33,746 nucleotides of DNA from Rhodospirillaceae bacterium (GTDB lineage Bacteria > Pseudomonadota > Alphaproteobacteria > UBA8366): NCBI GenBank assembly GCA_002716125.1, contig PAZH01000033.1, positions 1 to 33,746 of the forward strand, written 5' to 3'. A program made the position numbers and the translations under genes. Below the pieces are notes generated by a model. That model was not told the origin of the DNA. It did not search any database and was given only the letters and a program-made list of their open reading frames with translations. The stretch's first letter is position 1. The number at the start of each line of letters is the position of its first letter. Positions 24,614 through 33,044 of this stretch are shown piece after piece.

Positions 24614-25723
24614 CTACTCTGCAGCCATCGCCAACGGCTTCGGCGCCGGCATCGGCGCATGATTGATTTCGGCGATCGGCTTTCCGAAATGCTTCTCCAC
24701 AAGCGGGATGACTTTGGACGCGAGTGCGTCCATTGAGCGAAGAGCGGTGTCGCTCGCAACGTCGCCGACCTGGAAGTAGATGTTCATATGAGTCGGCCCG
24801 TACATCTCGATCTCCGCACAAAGGCGTTCCGCCACGTTTTCTGCACTGCCTGCGAGTATATTTCGCTCGATCCGTTCGAGCGGCGGCTCTCCCTCGAACC
24901 CCTGTTCTGCGACCATATAATCGTCTGAAAGGTTTTCCTGACGCGTCCGTAGAGCGACAGCGATACGCTGTTGGTAGCGCGCGCCATCGACATAACGTTC
25001 GATCTCTGCGCGGTCTTCGCTGATGCACATGAAACGCAGAACGCCAACCAGAATATTGTCAGTCGGCTGACCTTCGGCCGCGTAGCACTCTTCGACTTGA
25101 TCACGAAGATCGCGAATTTTCTTCGGACTGCCGATTCCGCCTGAGATGAAGGGAATATATCCGTCGCGCGCACAACGGCGGTGGCTGTCCGGATCCTTGC
25201 CGGCAATCCAGATCGGCGGACGCGGCGACTGCACCGGGCGCACATTTATGGCGGTCGACTTCTGTTTGTAGAATTCGCCGTCATAGCTGAAATGAGGTTG
25301 GCGGAGGCCAAGCTCGATCATGTCGAGCATCTCGTGGAACATGATTTTGTTCTTCTCGATATCGGCGCCGAGACGCTCGAACTCGTAGTTCTGATAGCCA
25401 CTGCCGACACCCACGTCGAGGCGCCCACCTGACAACGCATCGACCATTGCGATCTCTGCGATGAGACGCGCCGGTGCGTGCAACGGCAGAATAACAACGG
25501 CGCTGCCGACGCGGATGTTCTTGGTGATCGCCGCGGCATAGGCGCACATCATCAATGGCGATGGTACGAGGCTATAGTTCGAGAAATGATGTTCCGCGAA
25601 CCAAACGCGGCTAAAGCCCAGCTCTTCGGCTTTGCGCGTATGATCCAATGCTTCTTGGATCAAATCGTGAGAGTTCTTCGACCGGTCGCGGTGTTGCAAC
25701 AGATTGAACAGACCAAAATCCAT
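24614..25723 (-). CDS. LLM-class (luciferase-like) flavin-dependent oxidoreductase
   Basis: A 369-residue TIM-barrel oxidoreductase of the bacterial luciferase-like superfamily, which uses reduced FMN (or F420) to oxidise small organic substrates. It begins MDFGLFNLLQHRD and contains GFSRVWFAEHHFSNYSLVPSPL, IRVGSAVVILPLHAPARLIAEIAMVDALSGGRLDVGVGSGY, PPIWIAGKDPDS and a C-terminal MNIYFQVGD segment, all typical of LLM monooxygenases. The ATG at 25723 was preferred to upstream in-frame starts because of the conserved N-terminus and an AAAGGATGG ribosome site. It is divergent from the crotonase (98 bp), which suggests shared regulation. Confidence 0.92.
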   Translation of the reverse strand: MDFGLFNLLQHRDRSKNSHDLIQEALDHTRKAEELGFSRVWFAEHHFSNYSLVPSPLMMCAYAAAITKNIRVGSAVVILPLHAPARLIAEIAMVDALSGGRLDVGVGSGYQNYEFERLGADIEKNKIMFHEMLDMIELGLRQPHFSYDGEFYKQKSTAINVRPVQSPRPPIWIAGKDPDSHRRCARDGYIPFISGGIGSPKKIRDLRDQVEECYAAEGQPTDNILVGVLRFMCISEDRAEIERYVDGARYQQRIAVALRTRQENLSDDYMVAEQGFEGEPPLERIERNILAGSAENVAERLCAEIEMYGPTHMNIYFQVGDVASDTALRSMDALASKVIPLVEKHFGKPIAEINHAPMPAPKPLAMAAE

Positions 25724-25821
25724 GACGAGGCCATCCTTTTCGGGTAAATCGCTTAACAGCGAATATAGACCGAGCAGCCGAAAAGTAGATACGCAGCCGG
25801 CCGGCACGAAAGGAATCTCGA

Positions 25822-26637
25822 ATGAGCGAAGACGTTATAAAAATCGAACGGCGGGACACGATCGCCATCCTCACCTTCAATCGGCCGAAAGTCCTCAATG
25901 CCTTCAACAACGACCTCATGGAGCGCACCATCGAAACGGTCAAAGCTCTGAACGAGGACGATAGCGTCCGCGTTATTGTCGTGCAGGGTGCGGGTCGCGC
26001 TTTCTCACCCGGTTTCGACCTCAAGGCGTCTGCCGAGCGAAAGATGGAGAGCGTCCAAGACTGGGAACAGCAAATGAAGCTGCAGTTCGATTTCATCATG
26101 CAATTCTGGCATTCCCCGAAACCGACGATCGCCGCCGTCCATGGCTACTGCATTGCGGGCGCGTTCGAATTGGCCCTCGCGTGCGACGTCACGATCGCGG
26201 CGGAGAACACACGCTTTGGCGAACCGGAAGTCCGCTTCGGCACCGGCATCATTGCCATGCTGCTGCCTTGGGTGACCGGTCCGAAACAAGCCAAGGAGCT
26301 GCTCCTGACCGGCGAAGACCAATTGAATGCCGAGGACGCCCTTCGGATGGGTATCATCAATCGCATTGTCCCCGACGATGCCGTGTTGGATCGCGCATTG
26401 GACGTCGCTAAATCGATGGCGACAGCGGCGGAACGCTCGGTGCGCTATACGAAACGAGCGATCAACGATACCTATGCGACCATGGGCTTCAATCGCGCGC
26501 TCGAATCCGCGCTCGATACCGATGTCTTGCTCAACGCCGCCTACGACCCCGTGAAAGCGGAATTTGCCCGCATTCGATCCGAACAAGGAGTAAAGGCCGC
26601 CATCGCCTGGCGAGATGCGCGTTTTCGGGAAGGTTAG
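25822..26637 (+). CDS. Enoyl-CoA hydratase/isomerase (crotonase) family protein
   Basis: A 271-residue crotonase-fold enzyme acting on acyl-CoA. Landmarks are ILTFNRPKVLNAFNNDLM, the oxyanion-hole segment GAGRAFSPGFDLK, PTIAAVHGYCIAGAFELALACDVTIAAENTRFGEPEVRFG with both acidic positions, and the helix-rich C-terminus. An AAAGGA ribosome site sits 8 bp before the ATG. Members hydrate or isomerise enoyl-CoA in fatty-acid or aromatic breakdown; the exact reaction cannot be assigned. It lies next to the LLM oxidoreductase and converges on the hydrolase gene with a 4-bp stop overlap. Confidence 0.92.
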   Translation: MSEDVIKIERRDTIAILTFNRPKVLNAFNNDLMERTIETVKALNEDDSVRVIVVQGAGRAFSPGFDLKASAERKMESVQDWEQQMKLQFDFIMQFWHSPKPTIAAVHGYCIAGAFELALACDVTIAAENTRFGEPEVRFGTGIIAMLLPWVTGPKQAKELLLTGEDQLNAEDALRMGIINRIVPDDAVLDRALDVAKSMATAAERSVRYTKRAINDTYATMGFNRALESALDTDVLLNAAYDPVKAEFARIRSEQGVKAAIAWRDARFREG

Positions 26638-27407
26638 GCTTCGACGTAGCGCGTGACGGCGGCGAGGACCGCGTCCGCTTGATCGCGGTGCGGGGCGTGG
26701 CCGCACGCCTCCAAGATGAGCTTTTCGAAGGTTCCTCCGACACCACGTTCGATCCGGTCGACTTGTTCGAGCGTCCCATACTCGTCGCCTGCCCCTTGGA
26801 TTACCAACGTCGGGCAAATGATGTTCGGCAGATATTCTTCGATGTTCCAATCGAGGAAGGCCGGCAATTGCCAAACGTCATTCCAACCTTTGAAGCTCGC
26901 GTCCGGGTCCGCGTGATGCCGGCCCAGGCGGTTCTTTAAGTCGTCCGAAGCGTCGTAGACTTTGCGAATGGCGGCAATGCTGTCAACGCTGATTTGCTCG
27001 GTGAAGACATGCGGTGCCTCGACAATCACGCCTTCAACGTTCTCAGGATGCGCGCCAGCGTGGATCAATGCGATCGACGCACCATCGCTGTGACCGAACA
27101 ATATCGGCTTCTCTATTTTCATCGCGGCGAGAAAGCCCGGCAATTCCTCCAGCGCGGCCTTGTGCATATAGTCGACACCGAACGGCTCGCGCCGCCGGGT
27201 CGAGTTTCCATAGCCATAACGCGAATAGACGACCACCTCCGCTCCGGTCCGCTCGGCAAGCACCGCCGGGAAATCGCGCCACGTGGTCACACTGCCGAGC
27301 CCTTCGTGCAGCATGACAATCGTCGGCAAGCCGTCCTTCGAAGCGGCGTAGCGATGAAATTCGAGTTCCCGTCCGTCGGCCCAGGCAATCCCTTCTTTCG
27401 GGGTCAT
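26634..27407 (-). CDS. Alpha/beta hydrolase
   Basis: A 257-residue alpha/beta hydrolase starting MTPKEGIAWADGRELEFHRY. It has the oxyanion-loop VMLHEGLGSVTTWRDFP, the nucleophile elbow FGHSDGASIAL (Ser in GHSDG), a late acidic region (VIQGAGDEYGT) and the catalytic His in ACGHAPHRDQ. The length and motifs fit esterase or C-C hydrolase types of aromatic meta-cleavage and related pathways. The ATG at 27407 is 4 bp after the stop of the upstream metallo-hydrolase, so they form one transcription unit. The open frame upstream of it is inside that gene and is rejected. Confidence 0.92.
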   Translation of the reverse strand: MTPKEGIAWADGRELEFHRYAASKDGLPTIVMLHEGLGSVTTWRDFPAVLAERTGAEVVVYSRYGYGNSTRRREPFGVDYMHKAALEELPGFLAAMKIEKPILFGHSDGASIALIHAGAHPENVEGVIVEAPHVFTEQISVDSIAAIRKVYDASDDLKNRLGRHHADPDASFKGWNDVWQLPAFLDWNIEEYLPNIICPTLVIQGAGDEYGTLEQVDRIERGVGGTFEKLILEACGHAPHRDQADAVLAAVTRYVEA

Positions 27408-27411
27408 GCCG

Positions 27412-28326
27412 TCACTCTTCTTCCGCCGTCCGCCAGACTTCCGTATCGAAAGCAACGTGCGGGCCGAAATAGTGGACGACGCGATCCAGCTTCGCGACCG
27501 ATTCCGGCGTATAGGTCTTGGTCGGGCCGTCGAGCCAGACCGCGCCTTCCTGTTCCTCGACCCAAGCATCCGCTGTCTGTAGCGTGCTCATACGCTGCAC
27601 CACGTCGTAAATGTAGTAATGGTGCGGCACGACCACATGCGGCTTTAGCCGGTCAATGATGTGCTGGACCTGATGCCAACCCATCACATGGCGCGAGCTA
27701 TCGATCGGCAACAACGCGATATCGATCTTGCCCAGCATGTCCCAAACTTCGTCCGGCGGATTGTGGCGGTTGTCTCCCCAGTCGACGATCCGCAAGCCGC
27801 CCGTCTCGATAACGATCAAGCAGTGGTCCCAAGAACGGGGATTGTTGGGCGGCGTAATATCGATCCCATCGAAATCGAGGATGATTTTCTTGAAGTCATA
27901 GATCGCCGAACTCGAATCCGTCTCATGCTTGTCCGCGATGCCCTTGATCGTGACATCCCCGAACGTGTAAGTGCCGATCAATCGGTCGATGAGGACATGG
28001 GCATCGAGGCGATGCAGCGCGTCGTGATCGAAATGCGCATGCGTTGAAACGCCAATATCGACGGGCACTCTTGGGAAATCCCGAAAGTACCAATCCCACC
28101 GGCGCGTCGGAAAGTTCCGCCACGGGTCGCACATCACACTGATACCGGCGGGCGACGTAATACGAAAAGCAGAGCTGCCGAAGAATGCGAGTTCGACCGG
28201 AGCGTCCGAGGGCAACGTCTCGCCGTCATAGAGCTTCTTCTGCAGATCGATCATCTTGTTGTGGTTGGTCATCAACTGCCATGTGTTGAGACCGCTATCG
28301 ATATTGGTCAACCTCTCGCCCTCCAT
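27412..28326 (-). CDS. Metallo-beta-lactamase-fold hydrolase
   Basis: A 304-residue MBL-fold protein. The metal motif VSTHAHFDHDAL (HxHxDH) is clear, and WDHCLIVIETGGLRIVDWGDNRHNPPDEV and VVPHHYYIYDV add the later metal ligands. It resembles the UlaG-like branch (FFGSSAFRITSPAGISVMCDP at the start of the domain), which hydrolyses lactones or similar small molecules. Its start may be ATG 28326 or a later one such as TTG 28311 behind GGAGGG. It precedes the alpha/beta hydrolase by 4 bp, suggesting two hydrolytic steps in one pathway; this is inference. Confidence 0.87.
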   Translation of the reverse strand: MEGERLTNIDSGLNTWQLMTNHNKMIDLQKKLYDGETLPSDAPVELAFFGSSAFRITSPAGISVMCDPWRNFPTRRWDWYFRDFPRVPVDIGVSTHAHFDHDALHRLDAHVLIDRLIGTYTFGDVTIKGIADKHETDSSSAIYDFKKIILDFDGIDITPPNNPRSWDHCLIVIETGGLRIVDWGDNRHNPPDEVWDMLGKIDIALLPIDSSRHVMGWHQVQHIIDRLKPHVVVPHHYYIYDVVQRMSTLQTADAWVEEQEGAVWLDGPTKTYTPESVAKLDRVVHYFGPHVAFDTEVWRTAEEE

Positions 28327-28441
28327 AGACGCACGCTTCCCGATCTATCCTTGCCGCTGACATACGCGATGGCAAATCAGATTGCTAGCGAAGCCGGTGG
28401 CGACCGCTATAATGCGGCGAACAGCTCGAGGATGAAGACTG

Positions 28442-28684
28442 ATGCAGGCGATTTTCGTATTGATTAAATGTACGCTGGGTCACGCGTATAATGTGGCGGA
28501 AGACCTGGTGGATAATGTAACCGAAATCTCGGAAGTCCATTCGATTTCCGGCCAATACGACCTGCTTGCCAAGTTCTATCTGCCGAAAGACGCGGATATC
28601 GGGCGGTTCGTCACAGAGCGCGTGCAAACGCGCGATAACGTAGCGGACACTTTCACAATGATTACCTTTAAGGCTTTTCAGTAA
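28442..28684 (+). CDS. Stand-alone Lrp/AsnC ligand-binding (RAM) domain protein
   Basis: An 80-residue protein that is only the C-terminal regulatory domain of Lrp/AsnC transcription factors, without a helix-turn-helix. It starts MQAIFVLIKCTLGHAYNVAEDLV and contains EVHSISGQYDLLAKFYLP, the typical effector-pocket loop (SGQYD). Such stand-alone domains form rings and may bind amino acids or modulate full-length relatives. GAGGA lies before the ATG. Its 3' end overlaps the convergent transporter gene by 17 bp. Confidence 0.87.
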   Translation: MQAIFVLIKCTLGHAYNVAEDLVDNVTEISEVHSISGQYDLLAKFYLPKDADIGRFVTERVQTRDNVADTFTMITFKAFQ

Positions 28685-30011
28685 GCTTTGCGACCTGGCC
28701 CGCCACGGCCCTTACCTTTCGAGGCGCCGCTTTCCAAATACAAAAGATCGAGACCAGACTCAGCGCGAGGGCCAGCCACCAGGCAAATTCGTAATTGCCG
28801 TAGCGGTCGAAGAAATACCCCGTCAGCCAAGGCGATGTGGATGCGCCCAATCCGGCGCTGATGCTCAACATTCCGAAAATCGTACTGAACCGCTTGCCCT
28901 CAAATAACTCTGCGGGGATCGCGCCGATAACCGAAGTGATACCGTAGCCGAGCAGCCCTTGCGATCCGACGATGACATAAAAAAGCAGGGCATTCGGAAA
29001 AGCCGGTAACAACAGCAACGCAACATAGCAAAGCGCGTACCCGCCACCCGCCGCGGTCCACGCCCACTCGCGGCCAATCCGGTCGGACAGATGTCCCAAA
29101 CCGATCTGCCCGACAATACCCGTCAGCCCAACCAACCCGAGGGCGTAGGCCGCCTGCTCCGCACTGAAACCGGTTTCGATGAAGAACTTGGTCTGGTGCA
29201 CCTGCACGGCATACCAGATATAGAGAGCGCAAAAATATCCCGTGAAGAGCTACCAAAATCGACTGGTTCTCAACGCCCGCGTGACAGTCCATTCAATAGC
29301 GACCCAATCCGGGTCGACAATATTCGAAGGTTGTGCCGACCCGCCTTCCGTCTCGTCGGATGCTGCGTCGCCATCCGGTTGAAGGTTTAAGTCGCTCGGA
29401 TGACGCCGCTGGAAAATGACGTTCAGCGGGATCAAGAAGACGCAGAGCGTTCCGGCCAATATCCAACACGCCTCTCGCCAACTTACGGCATCAATGACGT
29501 GCTGCATGACCGGGAAAAAGAAAATCGAGAAAATGCCGACGCCGGAGAACGCGATACCGATGGCCAAACCACGCCGTCGCACAAACCAGTTCGGCAGGAA
29601 AAGCGAGTGCCCGAAATAGCTGACGAAAAAACTGCCGCCGACAACAAGAACACCGAGCGTTAGATAGAGATGCCAAACCCGTTCGATGAACGTCGCACCT
29701 GCCATACCGGCACTTACCAATACGACACCCAAGGTCAGTACGACACGCGGGCCGTACCGGTCCATCAAAGCGCCGCTGAAAGGGGCATAGAGCGTGGACG
29801 CAAGAAAGCCGATGGAAAAAGCGGCCGCGGTGACCCCTCTATCCCATCCAAACCCGTCCAGCAGCGGCGGAAACAATAGCGAGAACGACGTCCGCGCATT
29901 CACGCCGAGCGCCAGCGTCACGAATGCAACCGCCACGACGACCCAGCCATAGTAAAATGGGAAACGAGTCAGAAAGGGCGGCCTTTTGCGTTCGTGTGAT
30001 GGCAGGCTCAT
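28668..30011 (-). pseudogene. Major facilitator superfamily transporter interrupted by an in-frame amber codon
   Basis: A 447-codon MFS transporter frame with one TAG at codon 254 (29250-29252); the two halves are in the same frame. The first half begins MSLPSHERKRPPFLTRFPFYYGW and has six membrane segments plus the MFS loop MDRYGPRVV; the second half restarts LFTGYFCALYIWYAVQVHQTKF and has the remaining segments, with LGHLSDRIGREWAW. The stop lies at the start of the seventh helix, where a Trp or Gln codon could have become TAG. The best restart is GTG 29207, which would lack part of helix 7. It resembles the monocarboxylate/oxalate-type porters, but substrate is unknown. AAGGA precedes the ATG. 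As written it is probably non-functional, unless TAG is read through. Confidence 0.85.
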
Positions 30012-30113
30012 CTGGCCCAATCCTTTGCGCCAAACTCGGAACGATATATCCGCCCACGGATGCGGCGACCGAGGCGTTTTCTACAGTGTTGCTATGACGG
30101 AATCCCCGAGGGG

Positions 30114-30791
30114 CTAATGGTTGCGAGCCGAGTCGAGCTTGTAAGTAATTCGCGAGCCATCCAGAGGCGTGTTGAAGCCAACTTCGATGAGACGCCCGTC
30201 CTTGCTATACCAAACTTCTCGTTCGAACTCTTCCCCGCCGACGATCTTAAACCCTTCGACAGAGATCGTTCCATCACCCTCGGTCTCAATCTCTCGCTTG
30301 CCGAGCTTCGTGACCTCCAATGGAAGGACCTTGCCTAAGATCGGATGCAGGATTTTGTCTTCCGTAAGGATCGCGCGGTTCCACAGGTTCGACGGCAAAA
30401 TGTCGCCCGGTGCTAGACGACGCTGGCCATTCACTTCGACGACCATGCCATTGCCGAAACGTTCGACCTTCAGCTTGTAGGGATCTCCGTCATCGTCGGT
30501 TTCACTTTTCATACTCAGCAACCGACCGTTTTCCCATATTTCCGACGCGACGTGACGGAATTTGAAAGCCGTCACGAACATCATCTTCACTTCAAGATCG
30601 ACATCGATATCGACTTCCAACGTCTCGCCTCTCGGACGAAAGCTGAAATTGTGATAACCGATCGGGGCATCGTCCCGATAGACCGTGAATTTCAGCGCCT
30701 GCTTCGCCGCAGGCGTAAAAATCATCGAGGACGCCGGCCCGCCGAATATGACGGCAGCAACAATCAAAATAACGAAACGACGAAAATTCAT
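30114..30791 (-). CDS. DUF6134-like exported protein
   Basis: A 225-residue protein with a hydrophobic N-terminus (RRFVILIVAAVIFGGPASS) that is a probable signal peptide or membrane anchor. The rest is beta-rich: FTVYRDDAPIGYHNFSFRPRG, then VDLEVKMMFVTAFKFRHVASEIWENGRLLSM, then YSKDGRLIEVGF. That layout is like DUF6134 proteins, which have no assigned activity and are thought to be periplasmic. The ATG at 30791 was chosen because it places the signal peptide at the N-terminus; the open frame runs on upstream. It is in the same direction as the MFS gene, 102 bp before that gene's start. Confidence 0.72.
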   Translation of the reverse strand: MNFRRFVILIVAAVIFGGPASSMIFTPAAKQALKFTVYRDDAPIGYHNFSFRPRGETLEVDIDVDLEVKMMFVTAFKFRHVASEIWENGRLLSMKSETDDDGDPYKLKVERFGNGMVVEVNGQRRLAPGDILPSNLWNRAILTEDKILHPILGKVLPLEVTKLGKREIETEGDGTISVEGFKIVGGEEFEREVWYSKDGRLIEVGFNTPLDGSRITYKLDSARNH

Positions 30792-31107
30792 GGCGGGCAA
30801 TTTACCTAATCTTATGTTCAAACAGCAATGGCGTTCCGCCAATTTCCGAAGCTTTCGGCGCCGAAAAGGGTAATTTTCACCCAATTGTGTAGCTTCGTCA
30901 TTTATAGCGCCCGAGACCAATTGGTTTCACCTGATTTTAATATGCCCGAATTAGGGAAAGTTTTGCCGATTCGGCTAAGGTCGTTCGATCACCTCTTTTC
31001 ATTGCGTCACGTACCTGCATGATACGGCCTCCTATCTAATTTCCCGCATCAAACAGACACACAGCCGCCCGACTCATACGAGCGGCAAGAGGAATACGAG
31101 CAAACGA
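30792..31107. other. Gene-free region between divergent genes
   Basis: About 316 bp. It holds a perfect 14-bp palindrome TTTCGGCGCCGAAA (30853-30866) and a 10-bp palindrome ACCAATTGGT (30918-30927), either of which could be a regulator site for the divergent DUF6134-like gene or the thioesterase. No clear terminator, RNA gene or small gene was seen. Confidence 0.4.
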
Positions 31108-31548
31108 ATGACTGTTGAGTTTCTGGACTATACCGAAGGCAGTGACCGTCACTACCACGACATGTTGGGATACAAGATGACCGAATGGCGGGAAGGATAT
31201 GTCCGTTTGGAGATGGATGTGCAACCGCGTCATCGACAACGCGGCAGCTTCACGCATGGCGGTATTTTAATGGGCCTATTAGACATCGCGGGTCTGCTCT
31301 CGAACCTCTACGACAAACGCGACAAAGTCGAGACGTTGACGCTCGCACTGTCCACGAACTTCCTCGCCGCCGTCCACTCGAAACGCGTGGCCGCAATCGG
31401 TGAGGCAACAAAAGCCGGGAACGCCGTCTATTTTGCAAATTCCAAGGTCATCGATATCGCCAGCGATACGGTATTGGCGACCGCCCAGGGGACGTTCCGG
31501 ATCCGTCCGAAGAAAAACCCCGAGTTACCGAGCCCGACCGACCCTTAA
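31108..31548 (+). CDS. PaaI-family hotdog-fold thioesterase
   Basis: A 146-residue hotdog protein. The active helix RGSFTHGGILMGLLDIAG carries a regular HGG motif with the acidic residue after it, unlike the Asp-substituted copy at 16018. The strands ALSTNFLAAVHSKRVAAIGEATKAGNAVYFANSKV are typical. It should cleave acyl-CoA thioesters; the acyl group is unknown. An AAGAGG lies 13 bases before the ATG, rather far. The gene ends TTAA, which also supplies the stop of the convergent dehydrogenase. Confidence 0.9.
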   Translation: MTVEFLDYTEGSDRHYHDMLGYKMTEWREGYVRLEMDVQPRHRQRGSFTHGGILMGLLDIAGLLSNLYDKRDKVETLTLALSTNFLAAVHSKRVAAIGEATKAGNAVYFANSKVIDIASDTVLATAQGTFRIRPKKNPELPSPTDP

Positions 31549-32507
31549 CCGGATTCGGGCTCGACGATACGAACGGGTTTATCGCCGAGCCAAGCCAGCA
31601 CGTCCTCAAGACAATCTTGGTAGCGTGCCGCGAAATTTTCATAGGTACGGCCACCAATGTGCGACGTCACGAGAACATTCGGCAATTCGCGAAACGGGTG
31701 ATCGCCCGGAAGCGGTTCTTGATCGAAAACGTCGAGCCCGGCCCCCGCAATCCAGTTTTCCTTAAGTGCACTCACGAGTGCCGCTTCATCGACAATCGGT
31801 CCTCGCGACGTATTGATGAGATAGGATGTCGGTTTCATTTGCTTGAGGTCGTCGACGCCAATCAAACCGCGTGTTCGTTGGCTGAGAATGACATGAACCG
31901 ACAACACATCGGATCGTCGCATCAGTTCCTCTTTTGAGACCAGTGTCGCCCCGACCTCATCGCACCGTTCTTTTGTTAAGTTCTGGCTCCACGCGATCAC
32001 TTCCATATCCAATGCGAGCCCGACTTTTGCGACACCGGAACCGAGCGTGCCAAGACCGAGGATGCCGAGTGTCTTGCCCGTCAGGCCAAACGGCAATCCG
32101 GCGCCCCACCCCCCGTCGCGGATCGACCGATCCTCCGCCGCGAGATTTTTCACGAGCCCCAGGATCAGTCCCCAAGCGAGTTCGACGGTCCCATTTGTGA
32201 AGCCGTAGCCCGTACCGCAAACGGTTACACCCCGCTCCTTCAGTGCAGCCAAATCAAGGGCCGCATTGCGCGCGCCGTGAAAGACCAGAAGTTTCAAGTT
32301 CGGCAGACGTTCGATCAAAGCCCTGTCGAATTGGGTCTCTTCGCGCGCCGTAACAATGATGTCGTACGGCGCCAGCCGACGCGCGGCTTCGTCTGAATCG
32401 GTTAACTGATCGTGAAAAACATCCGGAACAATTCCGTCCGGCAGCTGGCCCCATTCAGCCGTCTCAAGCGCCAAGCGCTGATAATCGTTGATAATCGCCA
32501 GGCGCAT
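31545..32507 (-). CDS. D-2-hydroxyacid dehydrogenase family protein
   Basis: A 320-residue NAD(P)-dependent dehydrogenase. It has the cofactor loop GLGTLGSGVAKVG and the catalytic set Arg (NTSRGPIVDEAAL), Glu (FDQEPLPGDHPF) and His (TSHIGGRTYEN). It differs clearly from the copy at 6909 and has a substrate-domain start MRLAIINDYQRLALETAEW that is typical of the "D-2-hydroxyacid dehydrogenase family" group. It is 9 bp downstream of the cupin gene, the last of a three-gene leftward operon. The acid used is unknown. Confidence 0.92.
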   Translation of the reverse strand: MRLAIINDYQRLALETAEWGQLPDGIVPDVFHDQLTDSDEAARRLAPYDIIVTAREETQFDRALIERLPNLKLLVFHGARNAALDLAALKERGVTVCGTGYGFTNGTVELAWGLILGLVKNLAAEDRSIRDGGWGAGLPFGLTGKTLGILGLGTLGSGVAKVGLALDMEVIAWSQNLTKERCDEVGATLVSKEELMRRSDVLSVHVILSQRTRGLIGVDDLKQMKPTSYLINTSRGPIVDEAALVSALKENWIAGAGLDVFDQEPLPGDHPFRELPNVLVTSHIGGRTYENFAARYQDCLEDVLAWLGDKPVRIVEPESG

Positions 32508-32516
32508 TCGATTATC

Positions 32517-33023
32517 TTAAGCCGCCGAAGCCGAAGCCGTTTCCACCGGACCCGGAACCGCACCACGCTCCCAGCTTTCCACGTATTGCTCGATCGTCAA
32601 AATCCGAACGCTTTCCATATTACGGTCAAAATATTCAAATAACCGTCCATCCGGTGCCACCATCGACAGCATCAGCGTGCACCCATTCGGCCCACCGCGT
32701 TCGAGGTGCGGCAGCGCGTCGGCACCCGCAAGCGCATATTCGCCCTTCTTTCGAACGATCGACTTGGTCGAGCCGTCCGGCTGAACCTCTTCGACATGCT
32801 GTTCGCCTTCCAGGATTAGCGTCGCCGTGGACGCAATATGCCGATGGCGACGGCAATGCCCACCGTTGTCGTGAAAGCGCAACAACATATCGAGACGGCC
32901 GCTCTCGTGGTCGTACCCAAGTAGACTGTAATCGAAGTCGATCAGAAATTCGGTTTCTGTCGAATCGCTTACCTTTCGCCATTCGACAGCGCTGGCATCA
33001 AAGCTCTCGGCTATTCGAGGCAT
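32517..33023 (-). CDS. Cupin-domain protein
   Basis: A 168-residue protein with a single cupin barrel. The first motif GHCRRHRHIASTATLILEGEQHVEE gives metal-ligand His residues and a Glu (G-x4-HxH-x-E-like), and a later YALAGADALPHLERGGPNG gives the final His. It may bind a metal and act as a dioxygenase, or as an anti-sigma-type sensor of the ChrR class; the sequence does not decide. It is 21 bp after the deazaflavin-type gene and 9 bp before the dehydrogenase, so it belongs to their operon. No signal peptide is seen. Confidence 0.82.
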   Translation of the reverse strand: MPRIAESFDASAVEWRKVSDSTETEFLIDFDYSLLGYDHESGRLDMLLRFHDNGGHCRRHRHIASTATLILEGEQHVEEVQPDGSTKSIVRKKGEYALAGADALPHLERGGPNGCTLMLSMVAPDGRLFEYFDRNMESVRILTIEQYVESWERGAVPGPVETASASAA

Positions 33024-33044
33024 AATCTCTCTCCGTGATCAATC

